11,603 nucleotides of DNA from an uncultured Lachnospiraceae bacterium. Its GTDB lineage: Bacteria > Bacillota > Clostridia > Lachnospirales > Lachnospiraceae. Under the pieces are notes generated by a model. The model searched no databases. It was not told the origin of the DNA and worked only from the letters and a program-made list of their open reading frames with translations. A program made the translations under genes and the position numbers. The stretch covers positions 1-11,603 of the forward strand of contig CAKRWX010000051.1 in assembly GCA_934418055.1 (NCBI GenBank). The letters are read 5' to 3'. Positions 1 through 6,446 of this stretch are shown one piece after another (position 1 is the stretch's first letter; the number at the start of each line of letters is the position of its first letter).

Positions 1-388
1 AATATGCACTGTAAATACCGAACTGAGCTGCTGCACCGAGCAGGAAGCTCTTCGGGTTTGCGATCAGCGGACCGAAGTCGGTCATAGCGCCTACGCCCAT
101 GAAAATCAGGGAAGGAAGAATACTCCACTCATCCAGGATATAGAAATAGTGGAGAAGTCCGCCTACACCGTTGGCAGAATCTTCTGGAGCTCTCATAATA
201 TCCGGATAGATATTAACTAACAGCATACCAAACGCGATCGGAACAAGAAGTAAAGGCTCAAATCCTTTTTTAATCGCCAGATATAAGAACACACAGGCAA
301 CAGCGATCATAATCAGGTTGCCGCCGGTCAGGTTCAGAAATGCTGTCTGCTGAAGAAGATTTCCCAATGTACTTGTAATATAATCCAT
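1..388 (-). CDS. Sodium-translocating decarboxylase beta subunit (OadB/GcdB/MmdB family), partial
   Basis: This is the N-terminal 129 codons of the integral membrane subunit that carries Na+ out of the cell while carboxybiotin is decarboxylated; the gene continues past the left edge. It was read from the reverse strand, starting at ATG 386-388 with GGAGG about eight bases upstream. Hydrophobic segments lie near residues 24-39 and 44-60. The stretch from D86 E87 W88 through MGVGAMTDFGPLIANPK (97-113) is the strongly conserved family signature. It is the last visible gene of the decarboxylase operon, 49 bases after the biotin carrier. Family assignment is firm. The beta subunit does not reveal the substrate, because oxaloacetate, glutaconyl-CoA and methylmalonyl-CoA decarboxylases share it; the alpha subunit argues against oxaloacetate. 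Confidence 0.93.
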   Translation of the reverse strand, partial: MDYITSTLGNLLQQTAFLNLTGGNLIMIAVACVFLYLAIKKGFEPLLLVPIAFGMLLVNIYPDIMRAPEDSANGVGGLLHYFYILDEWSILPSLIFMGVGAMTDFGPLIANPKSFLLGAAAQFGIYSAY

Positions 389-437
389 GTCAATCCCTCC
401 ATCTGGAATCTACGCAAAAAGGTTCTTCACGTAATTC

Positions 438-812
438 CTAGTTTAATGTAGCCAGAACTGCGCCAGATTCAACAGAATCGCCAACTGCTACATTAATGCT
501 TGCGATGGTACCGTCCTGAGGTGCTACGATCTCATTCTCCATCTTCATAGCCTCAAGAACAACAACTACATCACCTTTCTTAACAGCCTGTCCTACGCTT
601 GCTTTTACGCCTAAGATCTTGCCTGGCATTGGAGCGTTAACAGTTACGGAGCCCTGAGCGCCTGCTGGTGCTGCTGCCGGAGCTGGTGCTGCTGCTGGTG
701 CAGGAGCTGCTGCAACTGGTGCTGCTGCTACTGGAGCTGCGCCTGTGGATGCGCCTTCTTCAACGGTTACAGAGTAAACAGTGCCATTAACAGTAATTGT
801 ATAAGTTTTCAT
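438..812 (-). CDS. Biotin carboxyl carrier subunit of the decarboxylase
   Basis: A 124-residue biotin carrier that shuttles CO2 between the carboxyltransferase and the membrane beta subunit. Residues 1-20 form a short N-terminal segment. Residues 21-52 are a flexible linker made almost only of alanine and proline. Residues 55-124 form the biotinyl/lipoyl domain, with the canonical EAMKMENEI motif and biotinylated lysine K90. AGGAGG sits seven bases before the ATG at 812, so the start is secure. It lies 33 bases after the OadG-like gene and 49 bases before the beta subunit, in one operon. The length and Pro/Ala linker match the free gamma subunits of glutaconyl-CoA (GcdC) and methylmalonyl-CoA (MmdC) decarboxylases. 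Biotinylation needs a BirA ligase encoded elsewhere. Confidence 0.95.
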   Translation of the reverse strand: MKTYTITVNGTVYSVTVEEGASTGAAPVAAAPVAAAPAPAAAPAPAAAPAGAQGSVTVNAPMPGKILGVKASVGQAVKKGDVVVVLEAMKMENEIVAPQDGTIASINVAVGDSVESGAVLATLN

Positions 813-845
813 GATAAATCCTCCTAATTGATTAATATAATAAAA

Positions 846-1628
846 TTATGATCTTTTCCAACGATTGCCTGCGGAACGCTTGATTGGGCGCACTACCAGA
901 CTGTCACTGGAAGCAGTTCTTCTTCTGTGCTCGATGATAGCGGTCATGATAGCCAGACGCTCCATCTCTGCATCATCAGTGCCTGCTGGTGCTGCGGTTG
1001 TTAAAGCAACTGGAGCCGGTGCTGCTGGTGCTGGTGCCGGAGCAGGAGCTGCTGGTGCTGCCGCTTTTTTCTTATTTTCAAAAACACTGATGTACTTGAA
1101 GCAGCTGATCAAAAGGCTGATAAAGATCAGCACGATGAATACGGTTCCCATACCCATCAGAGTATTTAACGCTGCTTTCTCCATGTTCTCACCCAGAGAA
1201 TAAACCGGAGCGAAAGACATTCCTGTAATGGAAGTCATATCCTCAGTAATGGTGATGGAGAATGCACATGCTCTCTTCTCAAATACAGTATCTACAGTTA
1301 CTTCGTAGCCGTCATTGATCTCTTTTACGGTTCCTTCGCCAGAAGAAACGTATGCACCTAAATCATCTTCCAGTCCTACATAAGTCTCAAGACCTGCTGC
1401 GACTGCCTCAGAACCTGCTTTTCTGTTCTGTTCAACGATCGTGGTCATCTGATCTGCCGGGATAGAAACCATCTGCTCTAATAATGTAACTGTCTGCTGT
1501 TTTAAGCTTTCCTCTGTCATCGGATCAATACCAGATCCTGCGTCAGTTGTTTTGCCACATGCAGTCAGGGAGAAGAGGCAGGCTACCACACAAAGTACCA
1601 ATAATACCTGTTTTTTAATCTGTTTCAT
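846..1628 (-). CDS. OadG/MmdD-like decarboxylase subunit with N-terminal lipoprotein domain
   Basis: A 260-residue protein in three parts. Residues 1-24 are a lipoprotein signal ending in the lipobox LTAC, with C24 the likely lipidated cysteine. Residues about 30-150 form an exported soluble domain resembling DUF3887-type lipoprotein domains (my impression). A membrane helix lies near 157-180. Then come a KKK stop-transfer signal, a Pro/Ala linker (189-206), and a cytoplasmic tail with VVRPIKR and a Trp near the C-terminus, as in OadG/MmdD subunits. Canonical OadG proteins are much shorter and begin with the helix. In the complex this subunit anchors and assembles the carboxyltransferase and biotin carrier on the beta subunit. 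The start at 1628 has an AGGTGAGG-like site about ten bases upstream and follows mmdA by 17 bases. The role of the outer domain is unknown. Confidence 0.82.
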   Translation of the reverse strand: MKQIKKQVLLVLCVVACLFSLTACGKTTDAGSGIDPMTEESLKQQTVTLLEQMVSIPADQMTTIVEQNRKAGSEAVAAGLETYVGLEDDLGAYVSSGEGTVKEINDGYEVTVDTVFEKRACAFSITITEDMTSITGMSFAPVYSLGENMEKAALNTLMGMGTVFIVLIFISLLISCFKYISVFENKKKAAAPAAPAPAPAPAAPAPVALTTAAPAGTDDAEMERLAIMTAIIEHRRRTASSDSLVVRPIKRSAGNRWKRS

Positions 1629-1645
1629 ATGCCTGTCACCTCACC

Positions 1646-3100
1646 TTAAACCGTACCATGTTTCTTAGCTGGACGATCCTCTCTCTTTGTGAATAACATA
1701 TCAAATGCTGCGATCACACGTTTTCTGGTATCCTCTGGATTTACGATATCATCAACATAGCCTCTCTTTGCTGCTGCCATTGCGCTGGACTGCAGGTTCT
1801 GATACTCTGCTGCCTTCTCGTTGATCAGAGCAACTGCATTGTCAGAAGCTGCGATCTCATCTGCGTACATGATCTTTGCTGCAGACTTGGAATCCATCAT
1901 GCCGATGGAAGCGTTTGGCCATGCGTAAACGATATCTGCGCCGATAGCCTTGCTTGCCATAGTCAGATATGCAGTACCATAAGCCTCGCCAGTGATAACT
2001 GTCACCTTCGGAACACTTGCGTTTGCAAATGTGTAGGTCAGGGAAGCTGCTGCTTTTGCCATATGTCTCTCGCTGCACTGGTCTGCTTTGTAGCCCTTTA
2101 CATGAACCAGAGTCAGGACTGGGATGTTGAATGCGTCACAGAAGGAAACAAACTCTGCTGCTTTCTTGCATCCATCAGCGGTCAGGACTGCATCATACTC
2201 AGCTGCCTTCTCGCCATTCTCATCGTAGCTTACGGAACGGTTTGCTACACATCCAACGGTGTTGCCGTTCAGACGGATGAAGCCGGTTACCATAGACGGT
2301 GCAAATGCGGATTTTACTTCCATAAAGAAGTTGCCATCAGAAATTCTGGATAATGCCAGTGCTGCGTCTGCTGCACAGTTTGCCAGATCAGAGCATACAC
2401 GGTTTAAATCATCGGTGCATTCCTCATAAGACATATCTTCTTCGTTGTTTGCTGGTAAAACAGTGATCAGCTTACGGATATCAGCTAAGATAGCAGCCTC
2501 ATCACCGATGAAATCTACCATTCCAGCCTTCTCAGCCTGGAACTGGGCAGATGCAGTATTACACTTTTCAACATAGTTGTCATCAATTGCGTTTGGAGAA
2601 TTTACAAATAATTTTGCTTTTTTCTCCTCCATGAATGTGAAGTCAGCGATTGCAGAAGAAACTGCCATACCGCCGCCACAGGTTCCAAATATTGCACAGA
2701 TCTGTGGGATCACACCGGATGCCATAGTCTGGTTCATATACAGCTCACCAAAGCCGTGAAGAGCGTCAGTAGCCTCCTGAAGTCTTAAACCAGCGCAGTC
2801 TACCAGTCCGATCACCGGTGCGCCCATCTTCATGGCCAGCGCATAAATGTTAGAGATTTTCTTTGCGTGCATCTCGCCCATGGAACCGCCCATAACGGAA
2901 GCGTCCTGGCTGTACACATAAACAAGGTTACCTTCAATCGTACCGTATCCGGTAACAACACCGTCTGCTGGTGTTTCCTTGCTTGTCATGTTAAAGTCGG
3001 TGCTTCTTGCTGTTACATAAGCGCCTACTTCAACAAAACTGTTTTCATCAAGCAGTCCATTGATTCTGGCGCTTGCTGAAGTTTGTGCTGAATTACTCAT
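1646..3100 (-). CDS. MmdA-like biotin-dependent carboxyltransferase (decarboxylase alpha subunit)
   Basis: A 484-residue crotonase-fold carboxyltransferase that would move CO2 from an acyl-CoA such as methylmalonyl-CoA or glutaconyl-CoA to biotin, first gene of the operon. The N-half shows MGGSMGE (about 70-76) and the oxyanion-type GTCGGGM (139-145). The C-half shows VPKVTVITGEAYGTAY (363-378) and YAWP (392-395). The frame is open from an ATG at 3115, but GGAGG (3108-3112) lies inside that extension, seven to eight bases before ATG 3100, so 3100 is the start. This fold excludes an oxaloacetate decarboxylase, whose alpha subunit is unrelated. The usual C-half motif with GIIRHGAK is replaced by GYKADQCSERHMAKA (336-350), and AYGGAY reads AYGTAY, so the substrate is uncertain. 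Confidence 0.9.
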   Translation of the reverse strand: MSNSAQTSASARINGLLDENSFVEVGAYVTARSTDFNMTSKETPADGVVTGYGTIEGNLVYVYSQDASVMGGSMGEMHAKKISNIYALAMKMGAPVIGLVDCAGLRLQEATDALHGFGELYMNQTMASGVIPQICAIFGTCGGGMAVSSAIADFTFMEEKKAKLFVNSPNAIDDNYVEKCNTASAQFQAEKAGMVDFIGDEAAILADIRKLITVLPANNEEDMSYEECTDDLNRVCSDLANCAADAALALSRISDGNFFMEVKSAFAPSMVTGFIRLNGNTVGCVANRSVSYDENGEKAAEYDAVLTADGCKKAAEFVSFCDAFNIPVLTLVHVKGYKADQCSERHMAKAAASLTYTFANASVPKVTVITGEAYGTAYLTMASKAIGADIVYAWPNASIGMMDSKSAAKIMYADEIAASDNAVALINEKAAEYQNLQSSAMAAAKRGYVDDIVNPEDTRKRVIAAFDMLFTKREDRPAKKHGTV

Positions 3101-3191
3101 TTTGCAGTCCTCCATTTTTTAATATTTTGAGGACAAATACCTGCAGCAATTACAGATATCTGCCCCATAAATCCAATTTCTGCCGATTCTA

Positions 3192-3220
3192 ATTGTATAA
3201 TGATAAAGAGAAAATTTCAA
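3192..3220 (-). promoter_or_regulatory. Sigma-A-type promoter of the decarboxylase operon
   Basis: On the minus strand TTGAAA (3215-3220), a 17-base spacer and TACAAT (3192-3197) make a good vegetative promoter. Transcription would start near 3185, leaving a leader of about 85 bases before the ATG at 3100. The leader holds the short palindrome CAGATATCTG (3153-3162); I recognise no riboswitch in it. The promoter is inferred from sequence only. Confidence 0.7.
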
Positions 3221-3280
3221 GCAGTTTTTCGTGTTTTTTGTTGCAAACACCACTTTTTTGTTTTTTTATTAACAAATCTC

Positions 3281-4504
3281 TTATTGAAAAAAATCCGTCA
3301 CCACCCGTCTGAAACACCAGGAATAGGTATAGGCGGAAATATCCATAGACGCCGCCACCGGCACTCGTTCCACTACCCAGTCTCCGATCTGATAGGTGAT
3401 CTCCCCTACCTTCTGCCCCTTCTTTACCGGAGCGGCCAGCGATTTTTCCAGTTTTTTTCTCACCTGCACCTGCTCTCCATCTCCCAAAAGTACCTGTGAA
3501 TCCATTAATGTTCCCGAAACCATCACAGGCACAGACACCGTTTCTGCCGGATCACCACTGTCCGCGATTCCCCCTGTCACCGGGATCCCCGGAAGCTGTA
3601 TCTCCTGATCCAGAGATTCTTTGTGAAAATGTTCCCTTCCATAAGCAGCCAGTTTTCGCATATCACTCCATTTATACGTTTTATGGGGCGGCCAGCCGCA
3701 GCCTAACAGAGCCATCGTGAAATGCCGCCCTTCGCTTTCGATTGCCGCCACATAACAATACCCGGCTCCGCCGGTAAAACCCGTTTTTCCAGAAATGGCA
3801 TCCCCATCCATTTCCAGATATGCGTTATGGTTGTAACAGCTGTACACGCGGGAATTTTCAAGATTGGAAAAGCTGTAATTCCTGGTTCTGGTAATCTCCA
3901 AAAACTCGTTTCTTTTCGGAGATTTCCAGACACAATAGGCCATGATCTTTGCCAGGTCCGCAGCAGTCGTACTGTGAACCAGCTTCGTTCCATTTTCCTT
4001 TGTCTCTGCCCCATCTAATCCATTAGGCGTCAAAAAGCATGTATTCTCACATCCGATCTCCCGCGCCTTCTCATTCATCCAGCGACAGAACTCCTCCACT
4101 GTTCCCCCGATTTTCTCTGCCACCGCCACTGCAGTATCGTTATGGGATTCCAGCATCAGGGAATAGAGCAGATCTTTCAGATAAAAGGTCTCTCCCTTTT
4201 TCGCCCCCAGATGGACCTCCGGCTGGGACGCTGCCTTAGAAGAAAATGATACCGATTCCTGGCCATCTCCCATCTCCAGCGCCAAAATACAGGTCATGAT
4301 CTTGGTGGTACTGGCCATGGGCCGGATCTCCTCTTCTGCTTTTCCATACAGCACTCTTCCCGTATCTCCATCCATCAAGACTGCAGAACCTGCATAAAGA
4401 TTCTCCGGTGTCTCCTGACCATAGGCACAAAATGGCGTCGGAAACGTACCAAGAAAAACTGTCGCTATCATCCAGATGACCACTACGGATTTCCATTTTT
4501 TCAT
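3281..4504 (-). CDS. D-alanyl-D-alanine carboxypeptidase (DacF/PBP5-like)
   Basis: A low-molecular-weight penicillin-binding protein that trims the terminal D-alanine from peptidoglycan stem peptides outside the membrane. With the start at 4504 it has 407 residues: a signal peptide beginning MKKWKSVVVIWM, probably cleaved after CAYG; catalytic S65-T-T-K68; S120-H-N; and K240-T-G. A beta-rich PBP5 C-terminal domain covers about 290-380, and a last amphipathic segment could hold the protein on the outer face of the membrane. The frame also allows ATG 4552, which adds 16 polar residues before the signal; its ribosome site is no worse, so the start is open. I chose 4504 because the signal peptide then begins normally. 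It is divergent from dinB. No clear terminator follows before the decarboxylase promoter. Confidence 0.92.
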   Translation of the reverse strand: MKKWKSVVVIWMIATVFLGTFPTPFCAYGQETPENLYAGSAVLMDGDTGRVLYGKAEEEIRPMASTTKIMTCILALEMGDGQESVSFSSKAASQPEVHLGAKKGETFYLKDLLYSLMLESHNDTAVAVAEKIGGTVEEFCRWMNEKAREIGCENTCFLTPNGLDGAETKENGTKLVHSTTAADLAKIMAYCVWKSPKRNEFLEITRTRNYSFSNLENSRVYSCYNHNAYLEMDGDAISGKTGFTGGAGYCYVAAIESEGRHFTMALLGCGWPPHKTYKWSDMRKLAAYGREHFHKESLDQEIQLPGIPVTGGIADSGDPAETVSVPVMVSGTLMDSQVLLGDGEQVQVRKKLEKSLAAPVKKGQKVGEITYQIGDWVVERVPVAASMDISAYTYSWCFRRVVTDFFQ

Positions 4505-4637
4505 TTCATTCTCTTTTCCAGATCTCTTATTATCAATCCTATTCGCAACCATCTGGCGTCTTCCCTTCTCCAGAAAAAATCCGGAAAATGATCTGCTGTT
4601 TTCTTAAATTTACTGCTGCCTAAAGATAAGGCTTTGC

Positions 4638-4666
4638 TTTACATCGAACATACATTCTGATATACT
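4638..4666 (+). promoter_or_regulatory. dinB promoter
   Basis: TTTACA (4638-4643), a 17-base spacer and TATACT (4661-4666) form a good vegetative promoter on the plus strand. The leader to the dinB ATG is about 80 bases. The spacer contains the LexA-like box listed separately, so a bound repressor would block RNA polymerase. Confidence 0.72.
4645..4658 (+). promoter_or_regulatory. Candidate LexA/DinR operator (SOS box)
   Basis: CGAACATACATTCT matches the Bacillus-type SOS consensus CGAACRNRYGTTYC at 12 of 14 positions (counting N), missing one G and the last C. It lies between the -35 and -10 of the dinB promoter, the expected place for a repressor site, and in front of a translesion polymerase gene often under LexA control. 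No experimental support is visible here. Confidence 0.7.
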
Positions 4667-4753
4667 AGAAATCATAAAAGCCAGCTATCTCACCATTGTG
4701 GCTGAAATTTTCAACGAATAAAACCTGGTTTTGGAAAAACAGGAGGACACTCT

Positions 4754-6040
4754 ATGGATCAGAAAGATCGGATTATTTTTCATATTGACGTCAATTCCGC
4801 ATTTTTAAGCTGGGAGTCTGTCTACCGGCTTTCGAATGATCCGGACGCCTTAGACCTCCGCACCATTCCCTCCGCAGTAGGAGGCGACCAGAAATCCCGT
4901 CATGGCATCATTCTGGCCAAATCTACTCCAGCAAAGAAATATGGGATCACCACCGGTGAACCGGTGGCCCAGGCATTAAAGAAATGCCCGAACCTGGTTC
5001 TGGTGCCGTCCCGTTTTGAATTTTATGCCCAGTGCTCCGACGCCCTGATCCATCTACTGGAGGAATATACTCCAGATATTGAGCAGTTCAGCATCGACGA
5101 AGCATTTCTGGATATGACCTCCACCATCCATCTTTTTGGGGATCCGTTAGAAACTGCCAGAAAGATCCGGGAGCGGATCCGGGAAGAACTGCATTTTACG
5201 GTCAATGTCGGAATTGCTTCTAATAAACTATTGGCCAAGATGGCTTCGGACTTTGAAAAACCAGACCGCTGTCATACCCTGTGGAACTCCGAGATTCCAC
5301 AAAAGATGTGGCCGCTTCCGGTCCGGGATCTGTTCTTCGTGGGCGGTTCTGCCCAGAAGCGCATGGAATCCATCGGCATCCACACCATCGGAGATCTGGC
5401 CCACTGTGATCCTCAGATTCTAAAAGCCCATCTGGGGGAGAAATACGCCGCCCAGATCTACCGCTACGCCAACGGCATCGACGATGATCCGGTGGCTCCT
5501 CCAGAAGCTCTCAACAAAGGCTACGGCAACCGCACCACCCTTTCACGGGATGTGGACGACTATGATACTGCCTGTCAGGTGCTGTTATCCTTATGCGAGA
5601 CCGTGGGAATCCGCCTCCGCAAGGCCCATGTCCAGTGCAACTGCATCTGCGTGGAACTGCGGGATTACAATTTCCGCAATTTGTCCCACCAGCTTACCCT
5701 GGATTATCCGACGGACTCCACCACCATCATTTATGAGAATGCCTGCAAACTGCTGCGGGATTTCTGGGATTTAACCCCGGTGCGCCTGATCGGTGTCCGC
5801 ACCAGCCATATCTCCACAGAGGATTACTGTCAGCTAAGTCTGTTCCAAAATCAAAAAAATGAAAAGCTGGAGCGTATGGACCGGGCCATCGACTCCATTC
5901 GTGAAAAATTCGGAGTGGACAGCATCAAACGCGCCAGCTTTTTAAAAGAAGACTCCATTGTGGATCATGCCGCAGGCAAATCCAAACATTTAAACGCTTA
6001 TAAACAGTTAAAGTCTCAGACACCAAATAGAGACTCTTGA
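4754..6040 (+). CDS. dinB: DNA polymerase IV, Y-family translesion polymerase
   Basis: A 428-residue error-prone polymerase that copies past damaged template bases. The palm carries metal-binding D12 in HIDVNSAF and D115-E116 in FSIDEAF, and F17 is the likely steric gate against ribonucleotides. NVGIASNKLLAKMAS (151-165) is a conserved palm motif. Helix-hairpin-helix-like segments lie near 190-245 and the little-finger domain near 255-355. Q360-LSLF364 is a typical beta-clamp binding motif, followed by a charged tail. AGGAGG at 4741-4746, seven bases before the ATG, fixes the start. Compared with E. coli DinB it has extra residues after the first motif (about 27-48), common in clostridial homologues. 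Transcription starts at an apparently LexA-controlled promoter. It appears monocistronic, ending 36 bases before a convergent gene. Confidence 0.95.
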   Translation: MDQKDRIIFHIDVNSAFLSWESVYRLSNDPDALDLRTIPSAVGGDQKSRHGIILAKSTPAKKYGITTGEPVAQALKKCPNLVLVPSRFEFYAQCSDALIHLLEEYTPDIEQFSIDEAFLDMTSTIHLFGDPLETARKIRERIREELHFTVNVGIASNKLLAKMASDFEKPDRCHTLWNSEIPQKMWPLPVRDLFFVGGSAQKRMESIGIHTIGDLAHCDPQILKAHLGEKYAAQIYRYANGIDDDPVAPPEALNKGYGNRTTLSRDVDDYDTACQVLLSLCETVGIRLRKAHVQCNCICVELRDYNFRNLSHQLTLDYPTDSTTIIYENACKLLRDFWDLTPVRLIGVRTSHISTEDYCQLSLFQNQKNEKLERMDRAIDSIREKFGVDSIKRASFLKEDSIVDHAAGKSKHLNAYKQLKSQTPNRDS

Positions 6041-6059
6041 TCTCCGTTTCATGCCGGAT

Positions 6060-6073
6060 CCATCTGCAGATGG
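6060..6073 (+). terminator. Short perfect palindrome, possible weak terminator
   Basis: CCATCTGCAGATGG is a perfect 14-base inverted repeat between the convergent ends of dinB and the small minus-strand gene. On the plus strand it is followed by CTTTTA, a poor U-tract. It may act as a weak terminator for dinB, but the loop would have to consume the central TGCA and the stem is short. Confidence 0.3.
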
Positions 6074-6076
6074 CTT

Positions 6077-6337
6077 TTACAGAAAATAATCGTCGATCAC
6101 GTACTCGTGATCATTGACAGTCAGCGTCTCAATATACACGCCGCCGTCTTCCTCGCAGCGTCCACAAGCATGCAGCTTCGCTTTTCCAGCCTTGGCCTGG
6201 CAGGTCAGCTTCTTTCCCGTTGTCTCCTGATCTGCCAGAAGCTCTGCCATCTCTAACAGGATATCTTCCACAGCGTCCTCGATCTTATTTTTCTCAAATT
6301 CCCGTTCCAGAGTCTCATATAATTCTTCGTTCAGCAT
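6077..6337 (-). CDS. Small uncharacterised acidic protein
   Basis: An 86-residue protein whose family I do not recognise. The open frame extends back to an ATG at 6367, but AGGAGG (6344-6349) lies six bases before ATG 6337, so 6337 is the start. Residues 1-38 are acidic and probably helical (LNEELYETLEREFEKNK onward). The middle is lysine-rich and holds C46, H56, C58 and C61; the last three sit in HACGRC and could bind a metal. The final 20 residues look like a beta hairpin ending in DDYFL. There is no signal peptide or membrane helix, so it is probably cytoplasmic. It is divergent from the pseudouridine synthase gene and convergent with dinB, so context gives no function. It looks like a real gene because of its excellent ribosome site. 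Confidence 0.75.
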   Translation of the reverse strand: MLNEELYETLEREFEKNKIEDAVEDILLEMAELLADQETTGKKLTCQAKAGKAKLHACGRCEEDGGVYIETLTVNDHEYVIDDYFL

Positions 6338-6352
6338 CGTTTTCCTCCTAAC

Positions 6353-6382
6353 GGACCGCTCGATCACTTCCTTGTACGGTCC
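6353..6382 (-). repeat. GC-rich inverted repeat in the leader of the small gene
   Basis: GGACCG (6353-6358) and CGGTCC (6377-6382) are perfect inverted arms of six bases separated by 18 bases. On the minus strand the hairpin would end three bases before the AGGAGG of the 86-residue gene. It could modulate translation or be a protein site; it could also be chance. Confidence 0.4.
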
Positions 6383-6410
6383 CTGCTATTCTTTATCTTC
6401 ATTTTTTCTC

Positions 6411-6439
6411 TTGTCAAACACTGCTTTTACATATACACT
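6411..6439 (+). promoter_or_regulatory. Promoter of the RluA-family gene, abutting its start codon
   Basis: TTGTCA (6411-6416), a 17-base spacer and TACACT (6434-6439) resemble a vegetative promoter. The ATG begins at 6447, eight bases after the -10 hexamer, where transcription itself would normally begin, suggesting a leaderless message. The -35 overlaps a TTGACA on the opposite strand (6412-6417), which could serve the divergent small gene. Confidence 0.5.
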
Positions 6440-6446
6440 AATTCTC

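Noticed and set aside
865..1203. Plus-strand open frame opposite the OadG-like gene
   Set aside because: It mirrors the Ala/Pro linker codons and has no ribosome site; the minus-strand gene explains the sequence fully.
3231..3267. Terminator-like GTGTTT/AAACAC hairpin with T-runs on the plus strand
   Set aside because: No plus-strand gene ends here, the stem is only six A/T-rich pairs, and on the minus strand it is not followed by a U-tract.
6372..6446. N-terminal extension of the RluA-family gene from TTG 6372
   Set aside because: The added 25 residues are hydrophobic and unlike the family, there is no ribosome site, and the stretch holds the putative promoter.
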